Part shown: in pieces, positions 23,387 to 31,530 of the stretch
How the letters are laid out: the number at the start of each line of letters is the position of its first letter
Position numbering within the stretch: position 1 is the stretch's first letter
NCBI RefSeq assembly: GCF_014280035.1
Contig: NZ_CP047957.1
Span: forward strand, 124,001-188,000
Origin: Synechococcus sp. A18-25c
GTDB taxonomy: Bacteria > Cyanobacteriota > Cyanobacteriia > PCC-6307 > Cyanobiaceae
Reading direction: 5' to 3'
Length of the DNA stretch: 64,000 bases
Program-made: the position numbers and the translations under genes
The notes under the pieces: generated by a model
Database searches by the model: none
What the model was told of the DNA's origin: nothing
What the model saw: only the letters and a program-made list of their open reading frames with translations

Positions 23387-23847
23387 GGAAGCCCTCGCAA
23401 GTTGGCCGGACGTTACTGGGTTTTTCAGGGCGAAACCGGTCCGGTCGTGGTTCCGTCGCAGGGGGCTATGGGTTGGATGTCTTAATGGTGCGGATGGGCG
23501 ACTGATCAGGAGCTGTAAACAGCGCGTCAATCCACGGTGATCGCCGCATTTTTCACAGGTTTTCCACAGATCGGTGATCTCGGATCCCATCACTGATCGG
23601 GGCTTTAGCCAAGGCACGGGGAAAAGTGGTTCTCCCCTTGACGCCGAGGCTGTTGGTTGTCGCCGATTCCGGGCTGGTGTCCCACCGCGCACTCAGAAGC
23701 CTTGCAGGCACTGGGTTTTTGTTTTTGGCTGCTTGCAAGACGGAGTGATTCCGTTGTTTGACACCGTTTCCGTCTTCATGGCCTGATAGACACGTTGACA
23801 GCGAGTGGCTTGAGTTGCGCGAGACGCCTGATGCGATTCCGATTCAC
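23387..23847. other. Intergenic region with two DnaA-box-like sequences
   Basis: 461 bases between the divergent efflux operon and the DUF2811 gene. TTTTTCACA (23549-23557) and TTTTCCACA (23560-23568) occur back to back, 11 bases apart; TTTTCCACA is the DnaA-box form used in cyanobacteria. Only these two copies were seen. They might bind DnaA as a regulator. The promoter of the efflux operon should lie in the right-hand part of 23387-23500. No other feature was recognised. Confidence 0.35.
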
Positions 23848-24063
23848 GTGAGTGTGGAAAATCAGATGCCGGAAGACCTCCATCGCGCCATGGCGGCATT
23901 CATTGCCGACCATCCCCAGTGGGATCAATACCGGCTCGTGCAATCCGCGATCGCTGGTTTTTTGTTTCAGCAGGGATGCAAGGACCCTTCGGTGATTCGC
24001 CATTATTGGGGTGGACTGTTCCGCCGGGAGCCCTTCTCCAAGGGCGGGAGCGTTCTGCAGTGA
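23848..24063 (+). CDS. DUF2811 family small protein
   Basis: About 71 residues. The pattern ENQMPEDLHRAM, HPQWDQYRLVQSAIAGFLFQ, then GCKDPSVIRHYWGGLF fits the short cyanobacterial DUF2811 family (function unknown), which usually starts a few residues before an E-(I/M)-P-E motif. GTG 23848 or 23854 is therefore preferred; the frame is open back to 23758 without a good ribosome site. Predicted small, helical, soluble. Neighbours give no functional hint. Confidence 0.7.
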   Translation: MSVENQMPEDLHRAMAAFIADHPQWDQYRLVQSAIAGFLFQQGCKDPSVIRHYWGGLFRREPFSKGGSVLQ

Positions 24064-24528
24064 TACCCACGACCAGCCAAGCTTGGGAGGACGCCAACAT
24101 CGAGGATGTGAACCGTGATGGACTCCCGCTTGATTCAATGAAATCGAGTTTCGTAACACTTGAGCTTCGTTTCAGCGGTCACAGTCGTGTCAAAATCGTT
24201 AGTTTTTAAATTTGAAAATCATCCGTCTTGATCCTCTCCATCACTTCTGTATTGATCCAACGCTCTGGCGTGCAGTAAGAACACTAGCCAAGGCACTCAT
24301 TTGACTGCGGTGTCCACAATCATGGCTGGTTCATCTTGACGATTTTGAAGCTTAAATCTTTCGTATTCCTGCGATCAAATGGAAGCATGGTTGTGCTTGT
24401 TGCACCTCCATGCCGTCGCTGGCCATTGGGGGATGGAAGCCAGCAGGGATGCGCTGAGGTGCGTTGGTCTTCACTGCTTTGCAGCCTTTCAGGCGCCGTA
24501 TGCTGAGTCCTAAGAATTGCGTTTTGTC
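24064..24528. other. Intergenic region, nothing recognised
   Basis: 465 bases, with an AT-rich patch at about 24190-24370. No ORF with protein-like composition, no tRNA signature, no strong hairpin with T-run. It must hold the promoter for the small gene/TIM-barrel pair and could hide a small RNA. Confidence 0.3.
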
Positions 24529-24696
24529 TTGGACAACAGTCCTGTTGTGGATGCTCGGCGGCAGCAGTTGATTGCATCGCTCCGCCAACGGTTTCGTTTG
24601 GCGCAGGACCGGGACGATTCTCGCGCCAAGCAGGAGTTGTTCCGCGAAGCGATTTATCTCGGCATCCAGCCTCACCTGTTCACCGACGGCCTTTGA
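24529..24696 (+). CDS. Small conserved-looking protein, 55 residues
   Basis: TTG start (24517 TTG is an alternative). It encodes a hydrophilic helical protein beginning MDNSPVVDARRQQLIASL and ending AIYLGIQPHLFTDGL. I do not recognise the family. Coding is supported by composition unlike a shadow frame and by the four-base overlap TTGA of its stop with the TTG start of the next gene, which suggests translational coupling to the TIM-barrel protein. Confidence 0.55.
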   Translation: MDNSPVVDARRQQLIASLRQRFRLAQDRDDSRAKQELFREAIYLGIQPHLFTDGL

Positions 24697-25559
24697 CCTC
24701 CGCCCTACTGCTGTTCAAGACCCTCTGGGGTTGGACGGATTCCCTGGATCAGGCCTGTGAATGCTCCCAGCGGGGCGGGTTTGACGGGTTGGAAGTCAAT
24801 TTGGATCATCCCTGCCTGGAGGCTTTGCCAGCCGCTGCGATCCGGAGTCGGTTGGATCGGTCGCAGCAGCACTTGATTCTTGAGATCGTTACTGGTGGTG
24901 ATTACACCCCGTCGCTGCAGTGGAGCCCTGCTGATCACCTGGCGCAGTTGGACCAAGATCTGCAGCGAGCCGCAGGCCTCGAACCCCTGAAGATCAACCT
25001 GATCACCGGCAGCGACAGTTGGTCGGATGACGTTCAGGACGATTTTCTGGACGCCCTGCTCGATCGACTCGATGCAGTGCCGGTGGCGGTGATGCTGGAA
25101 ACCCACCGCAGCAGGAGCCTGTTTGACCCTTGGCGTCTGCCAACCCAGCTGCAGCGGTTCCCGCGGCTGCGTCTAACGGCTGACCTCAGCCACTGGTGCA
25201 CGGTGAGCGAACGTCTGATGACCCCCGAGCTTTCGCCGGTGCAGGCGATGGCCCCTCGGGTTGATCACATCCATGCTCGGGTCGGTCATGCCCAAGGCCC
25301 CTCTGTTAGTCATCCCTTCGCACCGGAATGGGCTGAGGCCTTGGAAGCCCATCGCCGCTGTTGGCAATTGTTTCTGGATCAATCCGCCCGGCTGGATCAA
25401 CCCTTCACGATCACGCCGGAGTTTGGGCCTGATGGCTACATGCCGCAACTTCCCTTCAGCGCGAAGCCGTTGGCTGATGTTCAGGCTCTTAATGCTGAGA
25501 TGGCCTCTTGGCTGCGGTCCAGCTTGAGCATGCCCGCTTCCGATAGCTGTTCGCTGTAG
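24693..25559 (+). CDS. Sugar phosphate isomerase/epimerase-like TIM-barrel protein
   Basis: 288 residues of the xylose-isomerase-like (AP endonuclease 2) superfamily. Metal ligands are plausible at Glu in GGFDGLEVN and LETHRS, Asp/His in TADLSHWCTV and His in HIHARVGHAQG. PLKINLITGSDSW resembles strand 3 of hydroxypyruvate-isomerase-like members. Soluble; reaction unknown. The TTG start overlaps the small upstream gene (TTGA). Its last 79 bases overlap the convergent Rieske gene, an unusually long antisense coding overlap. Confidence 0.8.
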   Translation: MTSALLLFKTLWGWTDSLDQACECSQRGGFDGLEVNLDHPCLEALPAAAIRSRLDRSQQHLILEIVTGGDYTPSLQWSPADHLAQLDQDLQRAAGLEPLKINLITGSDSWSDDVQDDFLDALLDRLDAVPVAVMLETHRSRSLFDPWRLPTQLQRFPRLRLTADLSHWCTVSERLMTPELSPVQAMAPRVDHIHARVGHAQGPSVSHPFAPEWAEALEAHRRCWQLFLDQSARLDQPFTITPEFGPDGYMPQLPFSAKPLADVQALNAEMASWLRSSLSMPASDSCSL

Positions 25560-26566
25560 AGGCTTTGCCAATGCAGGATGCGCTGTTCGAGTTGATGAGC
25601 GGGTCCTGGCTGGAAGTTCTCGTCGTACCCCCGTTGAGCAGCCTCCACGAGGGCTTTGTCCTCGTCTAAAAAAATCAGCAATTGCTCCAACCAGGCTTCA
25701 GCCTCCACGGTGTTGACGGCCCCAGTCGGTGCGAGGAGCTGAAGCTGCATCGTGCATTGCAGAGGCTGCTCCGGCAGAAACTCCAGCAGGGCGATCCGTC
25801 CGTCAGGCCAGATCAGCACATGGGTCCAGGGCGGCAGGCCAAAGGTCTGAAACGGTCCCCCATCCGGGTGTGGCGTTTCGAGCAGGTTGACGTAGCGACT
25901 GAAGTGATGGACGTAATCGCGAACTGGTCCCTGTTCGCGGTGCAGGGTCGTTGGATGGGCAATCGCGACGTGGTAGTCGTCGAGTGTGTTGTCGTGGGCG
26001 ATCTTCCAATTGCAATTCAGGCTGCGTCGCGTCCGCCCGCAGGCTTCCACGGCTCGGCTCCAAGCGGCTGCGGCCGTGGTTTGGATCAGAGCCAGTTGCT
26101 GCTCCAGCGGGATCGGTTCTTCAGCGAGGGCGACCCAGATGAAGGGTCCTTGGATCCGACATGACAGTTCGCTCAACCCCCAGGCCTGGCGATCAAACCC
26201 GGTCTCAAACCCCGACTCTCTGGCCGCCGATTGCAGAGTGCCATCCAGGTTGTAGGTCCACCCGTGATACGGGCAGATCAGTCGTCGGCATGACCGAGCG
26301 GTTTCTCGATCCGCTTGAAAGGCGACTCCGCGATGGGGGCAGCGATTACGAAAAGCCCGGGGTTTGCCGTTGTCCGGCCAGGTGAGCAGCAGAGGTTGAT
26401 GCAGCAGCGTGATGGCCAGGGTCTGCCCGGGACGGAGAGCGGTGGCTGCTGCAACTGGATGCCAGAAGCGGTTGGCATAGACACGGCAATCCCACTGATG
26501 CATCGCTTCGTGGCGATACATCCATCCCGGCAGAAACGGCTGATTCAGCCTCGGGCTCTTCAACAC
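25481..26566 (-). CDS. Rieske non-heme iron oxygenase, alpha-subunit type
   Basis: 361 residues. Rieske [2Fe-2S] ligands CPHRG and CPYHGW (about residues 75-100) match CxH-x(15-17)-CxxH. The catalytic domain has NWKIAHDNTLDDYHVAIAHP, containing the bridging Asp and the two iron-binding His of ring-hydroxylating oxygenases, with a distal Asp/Glu further on. No reductase or ferredoxin gene is adjacent, so electrons would come from general ferredoxin. The start overlaps the ABC ATPase stop by seven bases and it is the last gene of the guanidine operon. Role inferred: oxidation of an N-substituted guanidine or related nitrogen compound brought in by the transporter; the actual substrate is unknown. 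Confidence 0.88.
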   Translation of the reverse strand: MLKSPRLNQPFLPGWMYRHEAMHQWDCRVYANRFWHPVAAATALRPGQTLAITLLHQPLLLTWPDNGKPRAFRNRCPHRGVAFQADRETARSCRRLICPYHGWTYNLDGTLQSAARESGFETGFDRQAWGLSELSCRIQGPFIWVALAEEPIPLEQQLALIQTTAAAAWSRAVEACGRTRRSLNCNWKIAHDNTLDDYHVAIAHPTTLHREQGPVRDYVHHFSRYVNLLETPHPDGGPFQTFGLPPWTHVLIWPDGRIALLEFLPEQPLQCTMQLQLLAPTGAVNTVEAEAWLEQLLIFLDEDKALVEAAQRGYDENFQPGPAHQLEQRILHWQSLYSEQLSEAGMLKLDRSQEAISALRA

Positions 26567-27315
26567 AGTGAAGGCTCCAGCTCACGCATGGTTCCCGATA
26601 GGGATTGCCGTAGGGCCAGAAAGTCGCTGCTCACGCGGAGCTGATCGAGATCACTTTTGTTTAAGTCAACATCGATGGATCGGATGATCCGCCCCGGGTT
26701 GGGGGCCAGCACGTGGACGCGCTGGGCAAGCACCAAAGCCTCCTCCACGTCATGGGTAATCAGCAGAACTGTGAGGCCTGTTCGTTGCCAAAGCTTGAGC
26801 AGGAAGTCCTGCATCGATTCCCGGATCTGGAGATCCAGAGCGCCAAAGGGTTCATCCAGCAGCAGGACGCTGGGGTTGGTGGCGAGGGCGCGAGCGATGG
26901 CCACCCGCTGCTGCATGCCGCCCGATAGTTCGCGCGGCAATTTGGTCGCGGCGTCACTGAGCCCGACGACTTCCAGGAAATAGGCGGTACGCGCCTTGAT
27001 CTCTGCTGCTTTCATCCGTTGAAGACGCATGCCGAAGGCGACGTTGTCAGCAGCGTTCAGCCAGGGAAAGAGGCTGTACTTCTGAAACACCATGCCCCTG
27101 TCTGGCCCAGGGCCAGAAACGGGGGTGCCGTCGACAGCGATGCTGCCGCTGCTCGGTTGATCCAGGCCAGCTATCAGCCGCAGAATGGTGCTTTTTCCGG
27201 ATCCAGAGCTGCCGACTAGGGCCATGAAGTCTCCGGATTGCATGGAAAACGACAAGTGATCGAGGATTAATTTTTCCCCGAAACGTTTGCTGAGGTTGTT
27301 CACAATCAGCTCCAT
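26560..27315 (-). CDS. ABC transporter ATP-binding protein (SsuB/TauB/NrtD-like)
   Basis: 251 residues. Walker A GSSGSGKST, signature LSGGMQQRVAIARAL, Walker B LLLDEPFGALD and switch His in LLITHDVEEAL are all intact. Belongs to the nitrate/sulfonate/taurine ATPase family. It follows the permease gene by three bases and overlaps the Rieske gene. In the Synechocystis gdmH region a similar transporter accompanies the enzyme, so guanidine or a guanidine derivative is the likely cargo. Confidence 0.93.
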   Translation of the reverse strand: MELIVNNLSKRFGEKLILDHLSFSMQSGDFMALVGSSGSGKSTILRLIAGLDQPSSGSIAVDGTPVSGPGPDRGMVFQKYSLFPWLNAADNVAFGMRLQRMKAAEIKARTAYFLEVVGLSDAATKLPRELSGGMQQRVAIARALATNPSVLLLDEPFGALDLQIRESMQDFLLKLWQRTGLTVLLITHDVEEALVLAQRVHVLAPNPGRIIRSIDVDLNKSDLDQLRVSSDFLALRQSLSGTMRELEPSLC

Positions 27316-27318
27316 GGT

Positions 27319-28146
27319 TCATACCGCCCATTTGCAGCTGAGGCGAAGCAGGAGCCGGAATCCCATGTCGATGGCGAAGCCGATCAAGCCCAGCACGATC
27401 AACTCGGCGAAGATCTGATCGGTGCGGAAAAAGCGCTGAGCCAGCTGGATGCGTTTTCCAAGGCCCACTTCCGCGGCCACCAGCTCCGCCACCACCACGA
27501 GGTTCCAGGAGGTGGCGATGTTGATTCGCAAGGTGTCGATGATGCTGGGCAGGCTGTAGCGGGCGACGACTTGCACCAGCACCTGCCGGCTGCGACCACC
27601 CAGGGTGAGTGTGGTTTCAATGAGTTCTTTGGGAACGAACTTCACCGCATCCATCACCATCAGGATGTTGAAGTAGATCGTGCCGAGAAAAATCAGAGCG
27701 ATCTTGGGTTCCTCCCCGATGCCGAGGTAGATGATCAGTAGAGGGATGAAGGCCGCTGCAGGCATGTAACGCAGCATGGCGATCAGCGGCTCGCAGATGG
27801 CGCAGATCGCCGGGTAGACCCCCATGCAGATGCCAATCGGCACCGCCAGAAGTGTGGCGAGAAGAAATCCTGCGAACACACGGCCGGTGCTCGCCACAAT
27901 GTCTTGAAAAAGAATTCCGCTCTCCGCCATGGAGGCCAGGGAGCGGAACACGGCCTGCGGCGAGGGCAGGAATTTTTCATCCACCAAGCTGAGGGAGGCG
28001 ATGGTGGTCCACAGCAGGAGTGGCACCAGCAGTGATGCCACCTGCAGACCGCCCCGCACGGCCTTGGATGGCATGGCACCCAGGGTGAACAGGGAGAGAA
28101 GTCCAGTGCTTCTCTCCTTGTTGGCAGCGGCGGCCGTCGCAGTCAT
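27319..28146 (-). CDS. ABC transporter permease (SsuC/TauC-like)
   Basis: 275 residues, about six membrane segments, with the EAA-type loop region LVQVVARYSLPSIIDTLRIN typical of nitrate/sulfonate/taurine permeases. TGATG links it to the binding-protein stop (one-base overlap). It forms the membrane channel of the putative guanidine importer with the ATPase downstream and the lipoprotein upstream. Confidence 0.92.
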   Translation of the reverse strand: MTATAAAANKERSTGLLSLFTLGAMPSKAVRGGLQVASLLVPLLLWTTIASLSLVDEKFLPSPQAVFRSLASMAESGILFQDIVASTGRVFAGFLLATLLAVPIGICMGVYPAICAICEPLIAMLRYMPAAAFIPLLIIYLGIGEEPKIALIFLGTIYFNILMVMDAVKFVPKELIETTLTLGGRSRQVLVQVVARYSLPSIIDTLRINIATSWNLVVVAELVAAEVGLGKRIQLAQRFFRTDQIFAELIVLGLIGFAIDMGFRLLLRLSCKWAV

Positions 28147-29147
28147 CAGGAGGCGGCGACCTTCTTGATGAAGCTGTCATCAAACAGCGAACTCATGTCG
28201 GGTTTCTCGGGAATGAAGCCCACCGAGACCATGAAGTCAGCCATCGACTCCGCTGCGTAGGGCATGAACTTCATGCCCTCACCATCGCTGAACGCTTGGA
28301 GGTTCTCCTCGATGGAGAAGAAGCGGGTGCCGTCTTTGTACTGCTCGTATTCTTCGGTCGGAATGCCGGCACGCTTGGCCATGATGGCCTCAGACTTTTC
28401 GGGGTTCTTCTCCATGAACTCGCGAACGTCCCACCAGGTCTTCACAATCTTCTGCACATCGTCGGGACGCTCCTTGATCAGATCAGCGCTGACGGTGAGC
28501 AGATCAGGGATTGCTCCGGGGTACTCCTTCGAGCTGGCAATCACCTGAGCACCTTCACGCTGCATGGCGGTGCCGGTGTAGGGAGGGAAGGCGCCAACGG
28601 CATCCACCTGACCAGCCGCGAAGGCTGTGGCTGCCTGATCGGTGGGCATGCCTTTAATCACCACGTCATCGCGGCTCAGGCCCGCATCTTGGAGGGCCAG
28701 GCTGAGCAGGTAGTCGTCCACGACGCCTTCCTCGACAGCCACGGTCTTGCCTTTGAGATCGGCGATGGAGGAGATGGATGCGTCAGCAATGATCTGGTCA
28801 TTGCCGGCCGAGTTGTCGTTCACCAAAACCACCACTTCACCGCCGTTCTCGCCCGGCAGGAAGGAAATGGTGTCGTTCAGGGTTTGGGAGTTGCCGTCGA
28901 TTTTGCCGGCGGCGAAGGTTTCCATCGACTGCACATAACCGTCGAACCACTTCATCTCCACATTCACGCCGTTCTTTTCAAACAGCTTTTCTTCCACGGC
29001 GATGGCCCAGGGCCACCATCCGGCCCAGTTGCTGTAGCCCAAAACGATCGGTGGGCCCTCCACTACTGGGGTGGAGGGCTTGGAGCAGGCGACGGCCAGC
29101 ACGATGGCGAGGCCGGCGAACAGAAGGTTGCGCAGTTGTTTGGTCAT
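28146..29147 (-). CDS. ABC transporter substrate-binding lipoprotein (SsuA/NMT1-like)
   Basis: 333 residues. The N-terminal signal ends in a lipobox around LAVACSK, so the mature protein is lipid-anchored in the periplasm. The fold motif GYSNWAGWWPWAIAVEEK and the hinge KGKTVAVEEGVVDDYLLSLA are typical of the nitrate/taurine/thiamine-precursor binding family. Aromatic residues in the pocket region (WAGWWPW) would suit a planar cation such as guanidinium, but that is inference. It lies 38 bases after hypB. Confidence 0.9.
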   Translation of the reverse strand: MTKQLRNLLFAGLAIVLAVACSKPSTPVVEGPPIVLGYSNWAGWWPWAIAVEEKLFEKNGVNVEMKWFDGYVQSMETFAAGKIDGNSQTLNDTISFLPGENGGEVVVLVNDNSAGNDQIIADASISSIADLKGKTVAVEEGVVDDYLLSLALQDAGLSRDDVVIKGMPTDQAATAFAAGQVDAVGAFPPYTGTAMQREGAQVIASSKEYPGAIPDLLTVSADLIKERPDDVQKIVKTWWDVREFMEKNPEKSEAIMAKRAGIPTEEYEQYKDGTRFFSIEENLQAFSDGEGMKFMPYAAESMADFMVSVGFIPEKPDMSSLFDDSFIKKVAAS

Positions 29148-29185
29148 GGCATGGGCGGGAGGGAGGAGATGTTGGATTGATCTGC

Positions 29186-29890
29186 TCAGGCGGTGGCCAG
29201 AGCAGGGGCTGTGGTGGTCCGGCTGGCGAGGGCTTGCCGCACCCAGATGTGCCAGGCATCGAGGCCCTCGCCTGTCAGGGCGGAGACCTCGATCACCGTG
29301 GCGTTGGGGTTGATGCTGTGGATGTTGCGGCGGATCACCGCCACATCTATTGGCAGGTGGGGTAGGAGATCCACCTTGGTGATCAGCACCACATCTGCGT
29401 TGCGGAACATCAGGGGGTATTTGAGCGGCTTGTCGTCGCCCTCGGTGACGCTGAGCAACGCCACTTTCTGATGTTCCCCGACGTCAAATTCCGCTGGGCA
29501 GACGAGGTTGCCCACGTTCTCCACAAGCAAGAGATCAAGCGCGGAAGGGTCGAGTCGCTGTCGCAGCAACGTCAGGCCACCACTCACCATGGCCGCATCA
29601 AGGTGGCAGGCTCTGCCGGTGGTGATGGGCACGACCGGAATGCCAACGGCTTCCAACCGGTCGGCATCCAGTTGGGTGGTCATGTCGCCCTCCAGCACGG
29701 CCATGCTCAGCTCGCGAGCCAAGACGGGGAGGGACCGTTCGAGCAAGGCGGTTTTGCCTGCGCCTGGGCTGCTCATCAGGTTGAGGCACAGCAGATCCCA
29801 GCTCTGGAAGTGCGCGTTGTTGTGCTCGGCTTGATGGGTGTTGGCTGCAAGCAGATTACGGCTGAGGTTGTCCTCGAGAGGCATATGCAT
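29186..29890 (-). CDS. hypB: Nickel-insertion GTPase HypB
   Basis: About 235 residues. [12 protein letters not shown] is the P-loop, and [30 protein letters not shown] (metal-site Cys in switch II) and [13 protein letters not shown] (NKxD-like) are all HypB/UreG-type features. No N-terminal CxxCGC motif or histidine-rich stretch is seen. ATG 29890 begins at MHMPLEDNL, 22 bases past the hypA stop; the open frame to 30016 overlaps hypA. No hydrogenase gene is present in the window, so this copy most likely serves the neighbouring nickel enzyme GdmH, as reported for the Synechocystis homologue. Confidence 0.92.
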   Translation of the reverse strand: MHMPLEDNLSRNLLAANTHQAEHNNAHFQSWDLLCLNLMSSPGAGKTALLERSLPVLARELSMAVLEGDMTTQLDADRLEAVGIPVVPITTGRACHLDAAMVSGGLTLLRQRLDPSALDLLLVENVGNLVCPAEFDVGEHQKVALLSVTEGDDKPLKYPLMFRNADVVLITKVDLLPHLPIDVAVIRRNIHSINPNATVIEVSALTGEGLDAWHIWVRQALASRTTTAPALATA

Positions 29891-29912
29891 GGCAAAAGGG
29901 GAGGTATTGGTT

Positions 29913-30311
29913 TCAGCGCTGACGCTGGATTGGAATGGACTCAAGGGCAGCGGCGGCATCGCTGCGGTAATCAATGCTGCGGATGCGTAATTCCCTGCCG
30001 CTGACGATCTCTTCAAGTGGGTGATCGCAGCAGGGAGAGCGGTAGGCGTTTTCGGGCACGGGGTCGTAGGTGCCGTTGCAGGTCAAGCAGCGGCCCACAA
30101 AGGGGATCTCCGTGATCGTGAGCCGGGATCCATCCAGCCAGGTGCCCTGCACCGCAGCCTTGTAGGTGGTCACCAGCTGATCGGGTTCAACGCAGGTGAA
30201 TCGCCCCACATCGAGATGAACGGTCTCGACCATTGCAGAGGTGTCTTCGCGACGGTCGCGCCATTCATTCAGGGAGATCAGCAGGCATTTGGTCATGTCA
30301 ACTTCATGCAT
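29913..30311 (-). CDS. hypA: Nickel metallochaperone HypA
   Basis: 132 residues. The N-terminus [10 protein letters not shown] keeps His2, the nickel ligand. The zinc site is CLTC followed by a PCCDHP element about 20 residues on, compatible with the CxxC...CxxC-type HypA zinc finger though slightly altered. It lies three bases after the guanidine hydrolase stop. It is expected to hand Ni2+ with HypB to GdmH. Confidence 0.92.
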   Translation of the reverse strand: MHEVDMTKCLLISLNEWRDRREDTSAMVETVHLDVGRFTCVEPDQLVTTYKAAVQGTWLDGSRLTITEIPFVGRCLTCNGTYDPVPENAYRSPCCDHPLEEIVSGRELRIRSIDYRSDAAAALESIPIQRQR

Positions 30312-30314
30312 GGT

Positions 30315-31505
30315 TTATCTCCACTTCTGATCAACGGTCATGTTGCAGCTGTCGCTGATCCACTCCGGCTTCTCTTTGCGGGGCAACTGACCGCTCACCA
30401 CGAGGTGGGCCATGGTGTCGCAGATCACCCGGGTGGCCATCAACGAGGTCATGTCACTGATGTCGTAAGGCGGTGACACCTCAACGATCTCTAAACCGCA
30501 AACGGGAACGTTGCGCACGATCAGTTCCAGCAGCTTGAGCGCCTCACGGGGCATCAGGCCGCCGGGCTCCGGCCAGCCAGTTCCCGGTACGAAGCCGGCA
30601 TCGATGCAGTCAATGTCGAAGGAGATGTAAACGCAGTCCGTGCCATCGGTGGCTCGTTCAATGGCGTATTGGGCGGCGGCCTCCAGCCCCATTTCGGTGA
30701 TGTCGGTCACCGTGAGCACATTGGTGCCCCGTTCTCGGCAGATCTTGACGCCTTCCCGAGGCACTTGCCAGCCACCGATGCCCAGCTGCACCAGGTTTTC
30801 AGCCGGAGCGTTGGCCATGTTGGTGGCATGGAACCACGGGCAGGTGTGCATCCGCTCGTCCAGATCGATCTCCTGGGTGTCGACATGGCGATCGAAATGG
30901 ATGATTCCCACCTTTTTGTCGCCGAGATGGCGACAGACCCCGCGCACCGTGGGAAAACCGATTGAGTGGTCGCCACCGAGAATGATCGGGAAGGCACCGC
31001 TTGAGAACACGTGGGCGATGCCTTTGGAGATCTGATCGAAGCTCTTTTCGTTGTTGGCGGGGATCGTGAAGATGTCACCCACATCGCAGAGGGTGATTTG
31101 TTCGCGGAGGTCCACCCCCATCTCGTAGTTGTAAGGGGTGTAAAGCGCTGAAATGCGTCGGATGCCCTGAGGCCCAAAGCGTGTTCCGGGCCGGTAGGTG
31201 GTGCCGCAGTCGTGGGGAACGCCAACGATGGCGACGTCGTAGTTGCCCACGTGATTGACGTCTTCCAGGTAGGGAGCCTTCATAAAGGTGTTGATGCCGG
31301 CGAAATGCGGCAATTCACCCCGGGAGAAGGTGGAGATGTTGCGGTCGACGATGCTGGCCGCCGCCTCAAGGCCGAAGCGCTTGGCTTGATCGACTTCTTG
31401 TTGCCAACCGGTGAGGGGAAGTTTGCGTTCTTTTTCCAGCGCATCCATGCCTTCGCTGGGGTGCGAACGCTGGAATGCCCCTGAGGAATCAGTCGTCGAT
31501 GCCAT
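30315..31505 (-). CDS. gdmH: Ureohydrolase, probable Ni2+-dependent guanidine hydrolase
   Basis: 396 residues of the arginase/agmatinase superfamily. Metal ligands: GGDHSIGFP, HFDRHVDTQ (DxHxD) and ISFDIDCIDAGF (DxD). An N-terminal extension of about 80 residues precedes the fold (DVAIVGVPHDCGTTYRPG), giving the length of Synechocystis Sll1077, shown to hydrolyse guanidine to urea and ammonia with nickel. Older databases would call it agmatinase. Three independent context signs favour GdmH: a guanidine-I riboswitch in the leader, hypA and hypB directly downstream, and an SsuABC-like importer after them. The DRHVD variant (Arg rather than Ala in DAHxD) also separates it from agmatinases. First gene of the operon. 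The urea product would feed urease, which is not in this window. Confidence 0.9.
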   Translation of the reverse strand: MASTTDSSGAFQRSHPSEGMDALEKERKLPLTGWQQEVDQAKRFGLEAAASIVDRNISTFSRGELPHFAGINTFMKAPYLEDVNHVGNYDVAIVGVPHDCGTTYRPGTRFGPQGIRRISALYTPYNYEMGVDLREQITLCDVGDIFTIPANNEKSFDQISKGIAHVFSSGAFPIILGGDHSIGFPTVRGVCRHLGDKKVGIIHFDRHVDTQEIDLDERMHTCPWFHATNMANAPAENLVQLGIGGWQVPREGVKICRERGTNVLTVTDITEMGLEAAAQYAIERATDGTDCVYISFDIDCIDAGFVPGTGWPEPGGLMPREALKLLELIVRNVPVCGLEIVEVSPPYDISDMTSLMATRVICDTMAHLVVSGQLPRKEKPEWISDSCNMTVDQKWR

Positions 31506-31530
31506 AAAACGAGGGAGTGGGCTTGGGGGC

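Noticed and set aside
23549-23568. Possible replication origin at the DnaA-box-like pair
   Set aside because: Only two boxes, no dnaA or dnaN nearby and no clear AT-rich unwinding region.
30315-31505. Agmatinase (speB) as the name of the riboswitch-controlled enzyme
   Set aside because: The guanidine-I aptamer, hypAB, importer, long N-terminal extension and DRHVD variant fit guanidine hydrolase better.
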